In this document: positions 1 through 7,312 of the stretch, piece after piece | Layout of the letters: each line of letters starts with the position of its first letter | How positions within the stretch are numbered: the first letter of the stretch is position 1 | Assembly: GCA_964650485.1 (NCBI GenBank) | Contig: CAZYTX010000052.1 | Coordinates: 1 to 25,754 of the forward strand | DNA: 25,754 bases | Reading direction: 5' to 3' | Source of the DNA: CAZYTX01 sp964650485 | GTDB taxonomy: Bacteria > RBG-13-61-14 > DATKZS01 | The notes under the pieces: model-generated | Database searches by the model: none | The model's input: only the letters and a program-made list of their open reading frames with translations | What the model was told of the DNA's origin: nothing | Position numbers and translations under genes: made by a program

Positions 1-1
1 G

Positions 2-1906
2 GTTGCGACCCTGATAAGCCTCGGTATCGGCGCGGCCTGGATCATGCTGAGCGAGGTTCGAAGGGCCCTGTCTTTTCCGGCCGGCTTCGCTTGCGTCCTG
101 TCGGGTCTGCTTATAATAAATAATATACCCGCGTCCCATGCGCTGATAAAGAACTCGGGCCCCTACATTTACGCCAACGAGGTGATGTCGGTGATGTCTG
201 CCGGGGAGAGCATAGAGGAGGAGCTCAGGAAGCATTACCGCACGCTCTACTTCCGGGAGGACTCCGAGGTGTCGGTGCTGGTGTCCGAGTCCCGGCGGGA
301 CCTCACCAGGTACCTGCGCATCAACGGCAAGACCGACGCTTCCTCGGGCCGGGACATGTCGAACCAGGTGCTGCTGGCGCACCTGCCTCTGCTTTTCCAC
401 CCGGCGCCCGGGAGGGTTATGGTGCTTGGCCTCGCCAGCGGGGTGACCGCGGGCAGCGCTCTATTACACCCCGTCTCGCGCCTCGACTGCCTCGAGATAT
501 CCCCCGCTGTTGTTGAGGCCAGCCGCTTTTTCAGGCGCGTGAACAACCTGGACCGGTCAGACCCCCGGTTCAACCTCATTATCAACGACGGCAGGAACCA
601 CCTGGAGCTAAGCGAGCTCCAATACGACGTGATCATAAGCGAGCCCTCCAACCCCTGGCAGGCCGGCCAGGGTTCCATGTTCACCGGGGAGTTTTTCGAG
701 CTCATGCTCTCCAGCCTGGGTGAAGGCGGCATAGCCGCGGTGTGGATGGACGCGTATAACATGGACTCGGATAGCTTCTCCATGGTCCTCAGGACCTTCG
801 TCAGCGTGTTCCCCCACGCCGCTCTCTGGGACACGGGACACCTCGCTGACTGGGTGCTGCTGGGCTCGGCCTCTCCTATCATGGTTAAGTATGAGGAGCT
901 CGAAAGACGCATCGAGCGCGGGAGCGTGGCCTCTGACCTCGCCCGCATCAATACTGATGCATTTTCTCTGTTCGCAAGGTTCATGATGGACGAGGAGGCG
1001 ATAAGAGAGGCCGCGGGTCCGGGGCCCCTGCACACGGACGACATGAGGCAGCTCGAGTTCGAGATGCCGCGCACGGCCTTCACCCCGTACCACCAGAGGC
1101 TCCCCGGGATCGCCAAAATACTGGCACGCCACCAGAGCGCCGGGGCGGTGGTCGAGCTCCCGGCCGGGGAGGCCGGTCGAGAGCTTGCGAAGAGCCTGGC
1201 AAAAGCCGACCGCCAACGCGATGAGCTGATCGAGCTCCAGCTCCTGCTGAACGCCCCCCGGGGCGATCAATACGAGGTCATATCCAGGACCGAGGGTTTC
1301 CTCGCCTCTCTCGGCCCCGGGTATCCCGCTGGTGAGCTGTCCATTGATCTTTCAAAGTATATGAACTCTTTCGCCCTTGAGCTTGCAAGGGACGGCGATC
1401 CAGGCCGTGCGGTTGAGCTGCTGGGGAAAAGCTTCGCTTACGCGCCCGGAAGCAGCCTCCCGGCCTCGCTGGCCGCGAGCATCGAGCTTGGAAGGGGCGA
1501 GGCGGGCTCGGCGGTAAAATGGGCGAAGCGTGCGCTTTCCAGGTCGCCCAGCGACCTTCTGGCGCTTTCCGTCATGGCGCGTGCAATGCGGAAGCAGGGC
1601 AAGCCGGCCTCGGAGGAAGAGTACTGGAGGAGGGCGCTCCTGGTTTCCCCCCGGGGTATTGATTACCGTATAGGGCTCGCCAGGTCCCTCCTGGAGCAGG
1701 GCGAGCACGTGGAGGCCTCGGCGCTGCTGGATGGAGTGATGGATGAGAGGCCGCGTAACTCGGACGCTCATTTTTTCCTGGGTATCATAAAGTACAAGGA
1801 GGGGGAGCTGGGGGAGGCCCGCTCCCTTTTCCAGCGGACCCTGGAGCTCGACCCCGAGCATCCCTCGCGGGAGAGCATCATGGAGGCGCTGAAGAGGATG
1901 CCCTGA
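2..1906 (+). CDS. Membrane-anchored spermidine-synthase-like protein with C-terminal TPRs (5' partial)
   Basis: The reading frame is open to the left edge of the window, so the start lies outside; the internal ATG at 44 is probably not the start. The visible N-terminus is hydrophobic and looks like the last membrane helices of a longer membrane domain. A Rossmann methyltransferase/aminopropyltransferase fold follows: a nucleotide-binding glycine loop (VMVLGLASGVTAG), an acidic residue after the next strand (LDCLEIS), and DVIISEPSNPW where true spermidine synthases carry a catalytic Asp in a D-S-(S/T)-D-P-like motif. That Glu/Asn version is, to my knowledge, common in membrane-fused spermidine-synthase-like proteins, so polyamine synthesis should not be assumed. 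The last ~190 residues contain at least three TPR-like helical pairs. The gene ends 12 bases from the convergent regulator gene, with no terminator visible between them. Confidence 0.82.
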   Translation, partial: VATLISLGIGAAWIMLSEVRRALSFPAGFACVLSGLLIINNIPASHALIKNSGPYIYANEVMSVMSAGESIEEELRKHYRTLYFREDSEVSVLVSESRRDLTRYLRINGKTDASSGRDMSNQVLLAHLPLLFHPAPGRVMVLGLASGVTAGSALLHPVSRLDCLEISPAVVEASRFFRRVNNLDRSDPRFNLIINDGRNHLELSELQYDVIISEPSNPWQAGQGSMFTGEFFELMLSSLGEGGIAAVWMDAYNMDSDSFSMVLRTFVSVFPHAALWDTGHLADWVLLGSASPIMVKYEELERRIERGSVASDLARINTDAFSLFARFMMDEEAIREAAGPGPLHTDDMRQLEFEMPRTAFTPYHQRLPGIAKILARHQSAGAVVELPAGEAGRELAKSLAKADRQRDELIELQLLLNAPRGDQYEVISRTEGFLASLGPGYPAGELSIDLSKYMNSFALELARDGDPGRAVELLGKSFAYAPGSSLPASLAASIELGRGEAGSAVKWAKRALSRSPSDLLALSVMARAMRKQGKPASEEEYWRRALLVSPRGIDYRIGLARSLLEQGEHVEASALLDGVMDERPRNSDAHFFLGIIKYKEGELGEARSLFQRTLELDPEHPSRESIMEALKRMP

Positions 1907-1918
1907 ATACTGATAAAA

Positions 1919-4165
1919 TCATTTCCTCAGCCTGGAGAATATTCCCTTCTTCTCCTCCTGCCTCCGGGCCTCTATCCTCTTTATCCCTTTCAGGGCGAAG
2001 CGGTAGCGGGGGTTAATGGAGAGGGCCTTTTTGAAGTCGGCCTCGGCCAGGGACACCTTGTCCTCCTCCAGCATCAGGGCGCCCCGGTAGGCGAGCGCGG
2101 TCGCGCACCTTGGCTTGTTCTTCAGCGCCCGGGCGAGCATGTCCTGCACCCTCTTCTGCACGGCCTTTGACTTGCGGTTCCTGTTGTATACTGAGTAGGC
2201 ATAATGGGAAAGGATCTCGGCGTTGTCGGGCGCGAGCGACACTGCCTCCCCCAGGGCCTTCTCGGCGCCGTCCCAGTCGCCCATCTCCAGGAATGCCATG
2301 CCCGACTGGAAGGCGACCTCGGCCTGCATCTTGTCGTGGTCCTTGGCCCCGGGCACTCCCCCTGCCCTGGTGTCTATCATCTCGTCGTACTTCTCCTTGC
2401 TGACCACGTTTGAGAGGGTGTTATACGCGGTGGCCAGCACCGACAATACTTCCTCTGATAGGCTGAGTACATCTCCGGAGCTTGAGATGAACTTCTCCGG
2501 GCTGTAGCGCTTGGTGAGCCGGAAGTACTCCTCTTTGAGCTTGGAGAAGTCGAACTGGCCGGGCCTGGTGCCGAATATCTCGTAGTAGTTTTTCTTCTTC
2601 ATGTCCCTGTGGAAGACCTTGATCTCCTCCTCGATCTCCTGCTGCTCTGCCGCGGGCTTTTCCTGCTCGGCCTCGGCCCGCTGCTGCTCCGCTGACACTG
2701 GGCCGGCCTGCTCGATCCCGCCCAGTGTGTCCTCCAGGTCTCCGATGAGGTCCTCAAAGTTCTCCGCAGTCTCCGCGACAGGCTCCGCGGCCATCTCTGC
2801 TCCAGCCGCTTCCTCTTCCTCGACCAATTCCCTTTCCACGGCCCTCTCGCGTATGGGAAAGGGGGCTTCCAGGGCCGTCTCCTCCGGGCTCTCCCTTAGC
2901 TCGACCATGCCAAGCGCCAGGAAGGCCCCGAAGGCCCGGATGACCTCCTGCTTCTCCCCTGGCTCAGCGGGGAGAAGCTCGACCAGCCTGTGCGCCCCGT
3001 CAACCTTGTCCAGGAACAGCGCTTCCGCGGGCTCGATGTTAAGGTGCATCTGGCTGTCGAAGTAAGAGGGCGACAGCGCTATGAAGCTCTCCCCGGTTCG
3101 CTGCATGATGTTTTCGACCCTGGCATCAATCACGTGTCTCTTATACCCCTGGTGTATGACGTGGGGAAGGTTCATCGGGGCCGGCACGGGCGCATCGCTG
3201 GGCAGGGCCGGCCACACCTGGAAGGTGTACTCGCCCTCTGTCCATGAGAACATGTGGATGAGGGTCTCCTCGAAGAAGAGCCTCCACTCGGCAAATAACT
3301 CCTCCGGAAGCAGGCACCCCATCTTTATGAATATCTCCTCGGGGGACCAGCCGTCTTTCGGCTGGTTCTGGTACACCTGGTACTCCATAAGGCTGATTTT
3401 GCCTTTTGAGAAAAGGTGGTTGCCGAACGATGCCTCGGGGTTGGTGGTGCTCAAGCCCGCGGGGTGTCCGCCCAGGAAGAGTATGGCCCGCTCCTCATGA
3501 TGGGAGCGTATAAAGAGTATGCCGGTGGACTGCTGGCGCTTTATCTCCATGAGTAGCTGGTCCATGGGCTTTTCAGCGAGGTTTCCCCTGACCGCGGGCG
3601 CGGGCTTTATCCCGGCCACGGGCTTTGGGCCGGCTGCCAGCTCGATGACCCTGACCGCGGGAGGCTGCTCCCCCGGGGTTTCCCTTGGCGCTTGCGGTGC
3701 AGCGGGGGGTCTTTCCGTGCCGGGGCTTGCAGCCGCCGCCGGTCTTTTCTCGACCGGAGCGGTTACTTGTTGCTGCTCCGTGGAAGGGGAGGGTGGTTGC
3801 AGTGAATCCTCCACCGCTGCCCTGAGGTCCGCCTTGGTGAAGGGCTTTTCCAGGTAGTGATTCACGGCCAGAGCTTCCCTGGCCTTTTTCGCGTACTGCT
3901 CGCCCTTGTACGTGCCGGTGATTATTATGATTGGCAGGCCCTTGCCGTGTCGTGTGGACCTGATCTTGCGGATGACCTCCACCCCCGAGAGCTTGGGCAA
4001 ATGCAGGTCCATGATAATGATGTCGTAGCTTTTGGCCGCGAACTTAGAAAGCCCGTCCACCCCGTCCAGGGCAACGTCCGATTGCACGTCAAAATCGGAC
4101 AAGAACCGGGACAGGGCCTGGGCCAGTTGCGCCTGCTGGTCAATAATAAGGACGGTGCGGCTCAT
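1919..4165 (-). CDS. Response-regulator receiver / DUF4388 (PatA-like) / J-like / TPR multidomain protein
   Basis: 748 residues, cytoplasmic, no DNA-binding domain seen. Residues 1-120 are a CheY-like receiver with phospho-acceptor Asp53, switch Thr83 and Lys107-Pro108; the usual acidic pair is reduced to Asp9 followed by Gln-Gln. A Pro/Ala/Glu-rich linker leads to a DUF4388 (PatA N-terminal) domain from about residue 192. A second acidic, glutamine-rich linker precedes a DnaJ-like domain at about 526-600, in which the HPD tripeptide is replaced by Ser-Pro-Glu (555-557). TPR repeats fill about 610-735, and the C-terminus is basic. The architecture suggests a phosphorylation-controlled scaffold or adaptor. 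The missing HPD argues against it stimulating DnaK. The gene follows ppdK on the same strand with 102 bases between, and it has its own promoter. Confidence 0.88.
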   Translation of the reverse strand: MSRTVLIIDQQAQLAQALSRFLSDFDVQSDVALDGVDGLSKFAAKSYDIIIMDLHLPKLSGVEVIRKIRSTRHGKGLPIIIITGTYKGEQYAKKAREALAVNHYLEKPFTKADLRAAVEDSLQPPSPSTEQQQVTAPVEKRPAAAASPGTERPPAAPQAPRETPGEQPPAVRVIELAAGPKPVAGIKPAPAVRGNLAEKPMDQLLMEIKRQQSTGILFIRSHHEERAILFLGGHPAGLSTTNPEASFGNHLFSKGKISLMEYQVYQNQPKDGWSPEEIFIKMGCLLPEELFAEWRLFFEETLIHMFSWTEGEYTFQVWPALPSDAPVPAPMNLPHVIHQGYKRHVIDARVENIMQRTGESFIALSPSYFDSQMHLNIEPAEALFLDKVDGAHRLVELLPAEPGEKQEVIRAFGAFLALGMVELRESPEETALEAPFPIRERAVERELVEEEEAAGAEMAAEPVAETAENFEDLIGDLEDTLGGIEQAGPVSAEQQRAEAEQEKPAAEQQEIEEEIKVFHRDMKKKNYYEIFGTRPGQFDFSKLKEEYFRLTKRYSPEKFISSSGDVLSLSEEVLSVLATAYNTLSNVVSKEKYDEMIDTRAGGVPGAKDHDKMQAEVAFQSGMAFLEMGDWDGAEKALGEAVSLAPDNAEILSHYAYSVYNRNRKSKAVQKRVQDMLARALKNKPRCATALAYRGALMLEEDKVSLAEADFKKALSINPRYRFALKGIKRIEARRQEEKKGIFSRLRK

Positions 4166-4198
4166 ATGGGTGATACCGGTATCTCAGGGATAAAGCAG

Positions 4199-4227
4199 AA
4201 TATAACCAATGGCCGCTTTGCAGTCAA
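4199..4227 (-). promoter_or_regulatory. Sigma-70-type promoter of the receiver/DUF4388 gene
   Basis: On the minus strand TTGACT (4227-4222) is separated by 17 bases from TATATT (4204-4199). Each box matches 5 of 6 consensus bases. It would start transcription near 4192, about 27 bases before the ATG at 4165, so the regulator can be expressed independently of ppdK. A 12-base palindrome (4172-4183) lies in the predicted leader. Confidence 0.6.
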
Positions 4228-4230
4228 ATA

Positions 4231-4256
4231 AACCGCCAAGCCACAAAGGGAAGAGG
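4231..4256. repeat. Short fragment of the 8-base-periodic repeat
   Basis: CCACAAAGGGAAGAGG with preceding GCCAAG follows the same 8-base rhythm as the larger copies. It lies in the ppdK-regulator gap just upstream of the regulator's -35 box. Confidence 0.4.
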
Positions 4257-4267
4257 ATGGCCTAATT

Positions 4268-7200
4268 TTAACGCTTCTTTTTCTTCTTGGAACTTTTACC
4301 TGTTTTTTTCTTTGATACGCTCTTCTTCTTTTTTGGCGCGGACTTTTTGGGAGCGGCTTTCTTCGCTGGTTTTTTCTTCTCCGCTGGCTTCTTTTCAGGA
4401 GGCGCTTTTTTCTCTTTTGGCGCGGCCTTTTGTTTTGCGGCCTCGCTTGCTTCTGCCTCGGCCTTCTTTACCGCTGGCGGGAACCGGAGCGGTCTCGGCT
4501 TTTTGGGCGCGGCTTTCTCGGCCTTTTCGGGTTTCTCTTTTTCCTTCTTTTTCCTCGCCCGCTTCCTTGCCTCTGCAATCTCCTTTTTTTTCTGCTCCAT
4601 CTCCCGGAGCGCGGCGTGTGCCCCTGCCATGCGCGCCACGGGCACGCGGTAGGGGGAGCAACTGACGTAATCGAGGCCTAGCTGGTGGCAGAAGATAACT
4701 GACTCTGGCTCTCCGCCGTGCTCTCCGCAAATCCCGATTTTGAGGTCCGGCCTTTCCGCCCTGCCGTTCTGCACCCCGATCCTCATCATCTCTCCCACGC
4801 CTTCCTGGTCAATGGAGGTAAAAGGATCGGTTTTGTATATCCCCTTTTCCACGTACTCGGGCAGGAATGATCCGGCATCATCCCTGCTCACTCCCAGGGT
4901 GGTCTGTGTGAGGTCATTGGTACCGAAGCTGAAGAACTGGGCTGTTTTAGCGATGTTGTACGCTGCTACCACCGCTCTTGGCACCTCGATCATGGTGCCG
5001 ATGTGATACTCGATCTCGGTCTTTTCGTTTTCCATGACCTCGGCGATGACCTTCTCCGCGTTGTCTCTCAGTATCTCGAGCTCTTTTTCATGGCCCACCA
5101 GCGGGATCATGATCTCGGGCTTCACGTCAATGTTGTTTCTCTTTTTCACCTGTAGTGCTGCTTCCATGATGGCCCTGACCTGTAGGTCGTAGATCTCGGG
5201 GTACGTTATTCCCAGCCTGCATCCCCTGTGCCCGAGCATGGGGTTGAACTCGTGAAGCTGCGCCAGCTTGGCTTTCAGCGCCGAGGGCTTTACTTTCATC
5301 TTCCTTGCCAGGCTTTCTATGTCCTTGCTGGTCTGGGGTAGGAACTCGTGCAGGGGCGGGTCCAGGAGCCTTATGGTGACCGGCAGCCCGGGCATGGCCT
5401 TGAATATGTCCACGAAGTCCTGCTTCTGCATGGGTCTTATCTTGTCGAGCGCCTTCTCGCGGCCCTTTTTGTCGTCCGCCAGTATCATCTGCCTGACCGC
5501 GTCAATCCTCTTTCCCTCGAAGAACATGTGCTCGGTGCGGCACAGCCCTATACCCTTGGCCCCGAACTTGTATCCGGTCTCGGTGTCATGAGGGGTGTCC
5601 GAGTTGCATCTCACCCCTATGGTGCGGAACTCGTCCGCCCATGAGAGTATCTTGTCAAAGTCCTGGTACACCTTTGATTGGGAGGGCTTCATGCTCTTCT
5701 CGATCAGCACCTGCACCACCTCTGATGGGAAGGTCTTTAACTGGCCGGATATGACCTCGCCGGTGGCGCCGTCAATGGAGAGCCAGTCCCCCTCCTTGAT
5801 GGTCTTGCCGGCGACCTTCATCCTCTTGGTCTTGTAGTTGATGTCAAGGTCGCTGGCCCCCACCACGCATGGTTTCCCCATACCCCTGGCCACCAGCGCG
5901 GCGTGTGAGGTCATGCCACCCCTGGCTGTGAGTATGCCTTTTGCCGCGGCCATGCCGTGTATGTCCTCGGGGCTGGTCTCGAGCCTGACCAGGAGCACTG
6001 CTCCTTTGCCGGCCTGCTTGACCGCGTCCTCTGCAAAGAAGACCACCCTTCCGGTCGCGGCCCCCGGCCCGGCGTTCAGCCCTGTTGCAAGCAGCCTCCC
6101 GGCTTTCACCGCCTTTTTCTTTTCCCCCTCGTCGAATATGGGGGCCAGTAGCTGTATGAGGAAGGCCGGCTCCACCCTTCTCACCGCCTCATGCTTGTCT
6201 ATAAGCTCCTCGTCCACCATGTCCACCGCCATGCGCACCGCGGCGAACCCGGTCCTCTTGCCCGTGCGGGTCTGGAGCATCCACAGCTTGGACTCCTGTA
6301 TGGTGAACTCGATGTCCTGCATGTCCTTGTAATGCTTCTCCAGCTTCTTGTATATCCTCACCAGCTGGTTGTATGCCGAGGGCATGAACTCCTCCAAAGA
6401 CAGCTCCTCCTCGGATTTCTTGTTGTCCTTGTTGATGGGGAAGGGGGTCCTGATGCCGGCAACCACGTCCTCGCCTTGCGCGTTTGGAAGCCACTCTCCG
6501 AAGAACCTGCTGTCCCCGGTGGCCGGGTCCCTGGTGAAAGCCACGCCGGTGGCCGACTTTTTTCCCATGTTCCCGAACACCATGCTCTGCACGTTGCAGG
6601 CCGTGCCCCACTCGTGGGGAATGTTGTTGAGCTTCCGGTAGGTGACCGCTCTCGGTGTGTTCCAGGAATGGAACACCGCTCCGATGGCGCCCCAGAGCTG
6701 GTCCGCGGCTTTCTCGGGAAAGGTCACCCCCAGCTCACCCAGCTTGTCCTTGTAAAGCCCTGTAAGCTCCTGCCAGTCCTCGGCTGAAAGCTCGATGTCG
6801 TTTTTGACCTTCTTTTGCTTTTTAAAGTGGTGCAGGACCTCCTCCAGATCGCTGCCCGGCACGCCCATGACCACGTTGGTGTACATCTGGATGAAGCGCC
6901 TGTACGCGTCCCAGGCAAAGCGTGCGTTCCCGGTCTTTGCCACCAGCCCCTCGACCGTGGCCTGGTTGAGTCCCACGTTGAGCACGGTGTCCATCATCCC
7001 GGGCATGCTCTGCCTTGCGCCCGAGCGCACGCTTACCAGCAGCGGGTTGTAGGTGTCCCCGAAGCGCATGCCCATGATGTCCTCCACCATCTTCAGGTTC
7101 TCGTTGATCTCGTCCTTGAGACCGGGCGGGTACTTCTCCTTTTTCATGTAGTAGGTGCACACCTCGGTGGTGATGGTAAACCCCGGGGGGACCGGTATCC

Positions 7201-7312
7201 CCAGGTTGGTCATCTCCGCCAGGTTGGCCCCTTTTCCGCCCAGGAGCTCCTTCATGTCGGCGCTGCCTTCGGCTTTGCCTTCCCCGAAAAAGTATACGAA
7301 TTTCTTAGCCAT
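4268..7312 (-). CDS. ppdK: Pyruvate, phosphate dikinase with a lysine-rich C-terminal extension
   Basis: Interconverts ATP + pyruvate + phosphate and AMP + phosphoenolpyruvate + pyrophosphate in central carbon metabolism. The N-terminal ATP-grasp domain opens with the typical GGKGANLAEM segment. The phosphohistidine swivel domain carries GGMTSHAALVARGMG with catalytic His470, and the C-terminal PEP/pyruvate barrel carries GICGEHGGEP with catalytic Cys862. The core ends near residue 903, close to the usual length of about 880-900. It is followed by 111 extra residues (904-1014), 42 of them Lys, with Ala, Pro and Glu, finishing in a run of lysines. This tail is not part of the enzyme family and resembles histone-H1-like or Lys/Ala/Pro tails. 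The ATG lies inside the end of glyS (8-base overlap), so the genes are probably translationally coupled. Enzyme identity is very secure; the tail's role is unknown. Confidence 0.97.
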   Translation of the reverse strand: MAKKFVYFFGEGKAEGSADMKELLGGKGANLAEMTNLGIPVPPGFTITTEVCTYYMKKEKYPPGLKDEINENLKMVEDIMGMRFGDTYNPLLVSVRSGARQSMPGMMDTVLNVGLNQATVEGLVAKTGNARFAWDAYRRFIQMYTNVVMGVPGSDLEEVLHHFKKQKKVKNDIELSAEDWQELTGLYKDKLGELGVTFPEKAADQLWGAIGAVFHSWNTPRAVTYRKLNNIPHEWGTACNVQSMVFGNMGKKSATGVAFTRDPATGDSRFFGEWLPNAQGEDVVAGIRTPFPINKDNKKSEEELSLEEFMPSAYNQLVRIYKKLEKHYKDMQDIEFTIQESKLWMLQTRTGKRTGFAAVRMAVDMVDEELIDKHEAVRRVEPAFLIQLLAPIFDEGEKKKAVKAGRLLATGLNAGPGAATGRVVFFAEDAVKQAGKGAVLLVRLETSPEDIHGMAAAKGILTARGGMTSHAALVARGMGKPCVVGASDLDINYKTKRMKVAGKTIKEGDWLSIDGATGEVISGQLKTFPSEVVQVLIEKSMKPSQSKVYQDFDKILSWADEFRTIGVRCNSDTPHDTETGYKFGAKGIGLCRTEHMFFEGKRIDAVRQMILADDKKGREKALDKIRPMQKQDFVDIFKAMPGLPVTIRLLDPPLHEFLPQTSKDIESLARKMKVKPSALKAKLAQLHEFNPMLGHRGCRLGITYPEIYDLQVRAIMEAALQVKKRNNIDVKPEIMIPLVGHEKELEILRDNAEKVIAEVMENEKTEIEYHIGTMIEVPRAVVAAYNIAKTAQFFSFGTNDLTQTTLGVSRDDAGSFLPEYVEKGIYKTDPFTSIDQEGVGEMMRIGVQNGRAERPDLKIGICGEHGGEPESVIFCHQLGLDYVSCSPYRVPVARMAGAHAALREMEQKKKEIAEARKRARKKKEKEKPEKAEKAAPKKPRPLRFPPAVKKAEAEASEAAKQKAAPKEKKAPPEKKPAEKKKPAKKAAPKKSAPKKKKSVSKKKTGKSSKKKKKR

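Noticed and set aside
44..1906. ATG at 44 as the true start of the first gene
   Set aside because: The frame is open upstream to the window edge and encodes hydrophobic membrane sequence there, so the gene is more likely truncated by the window.
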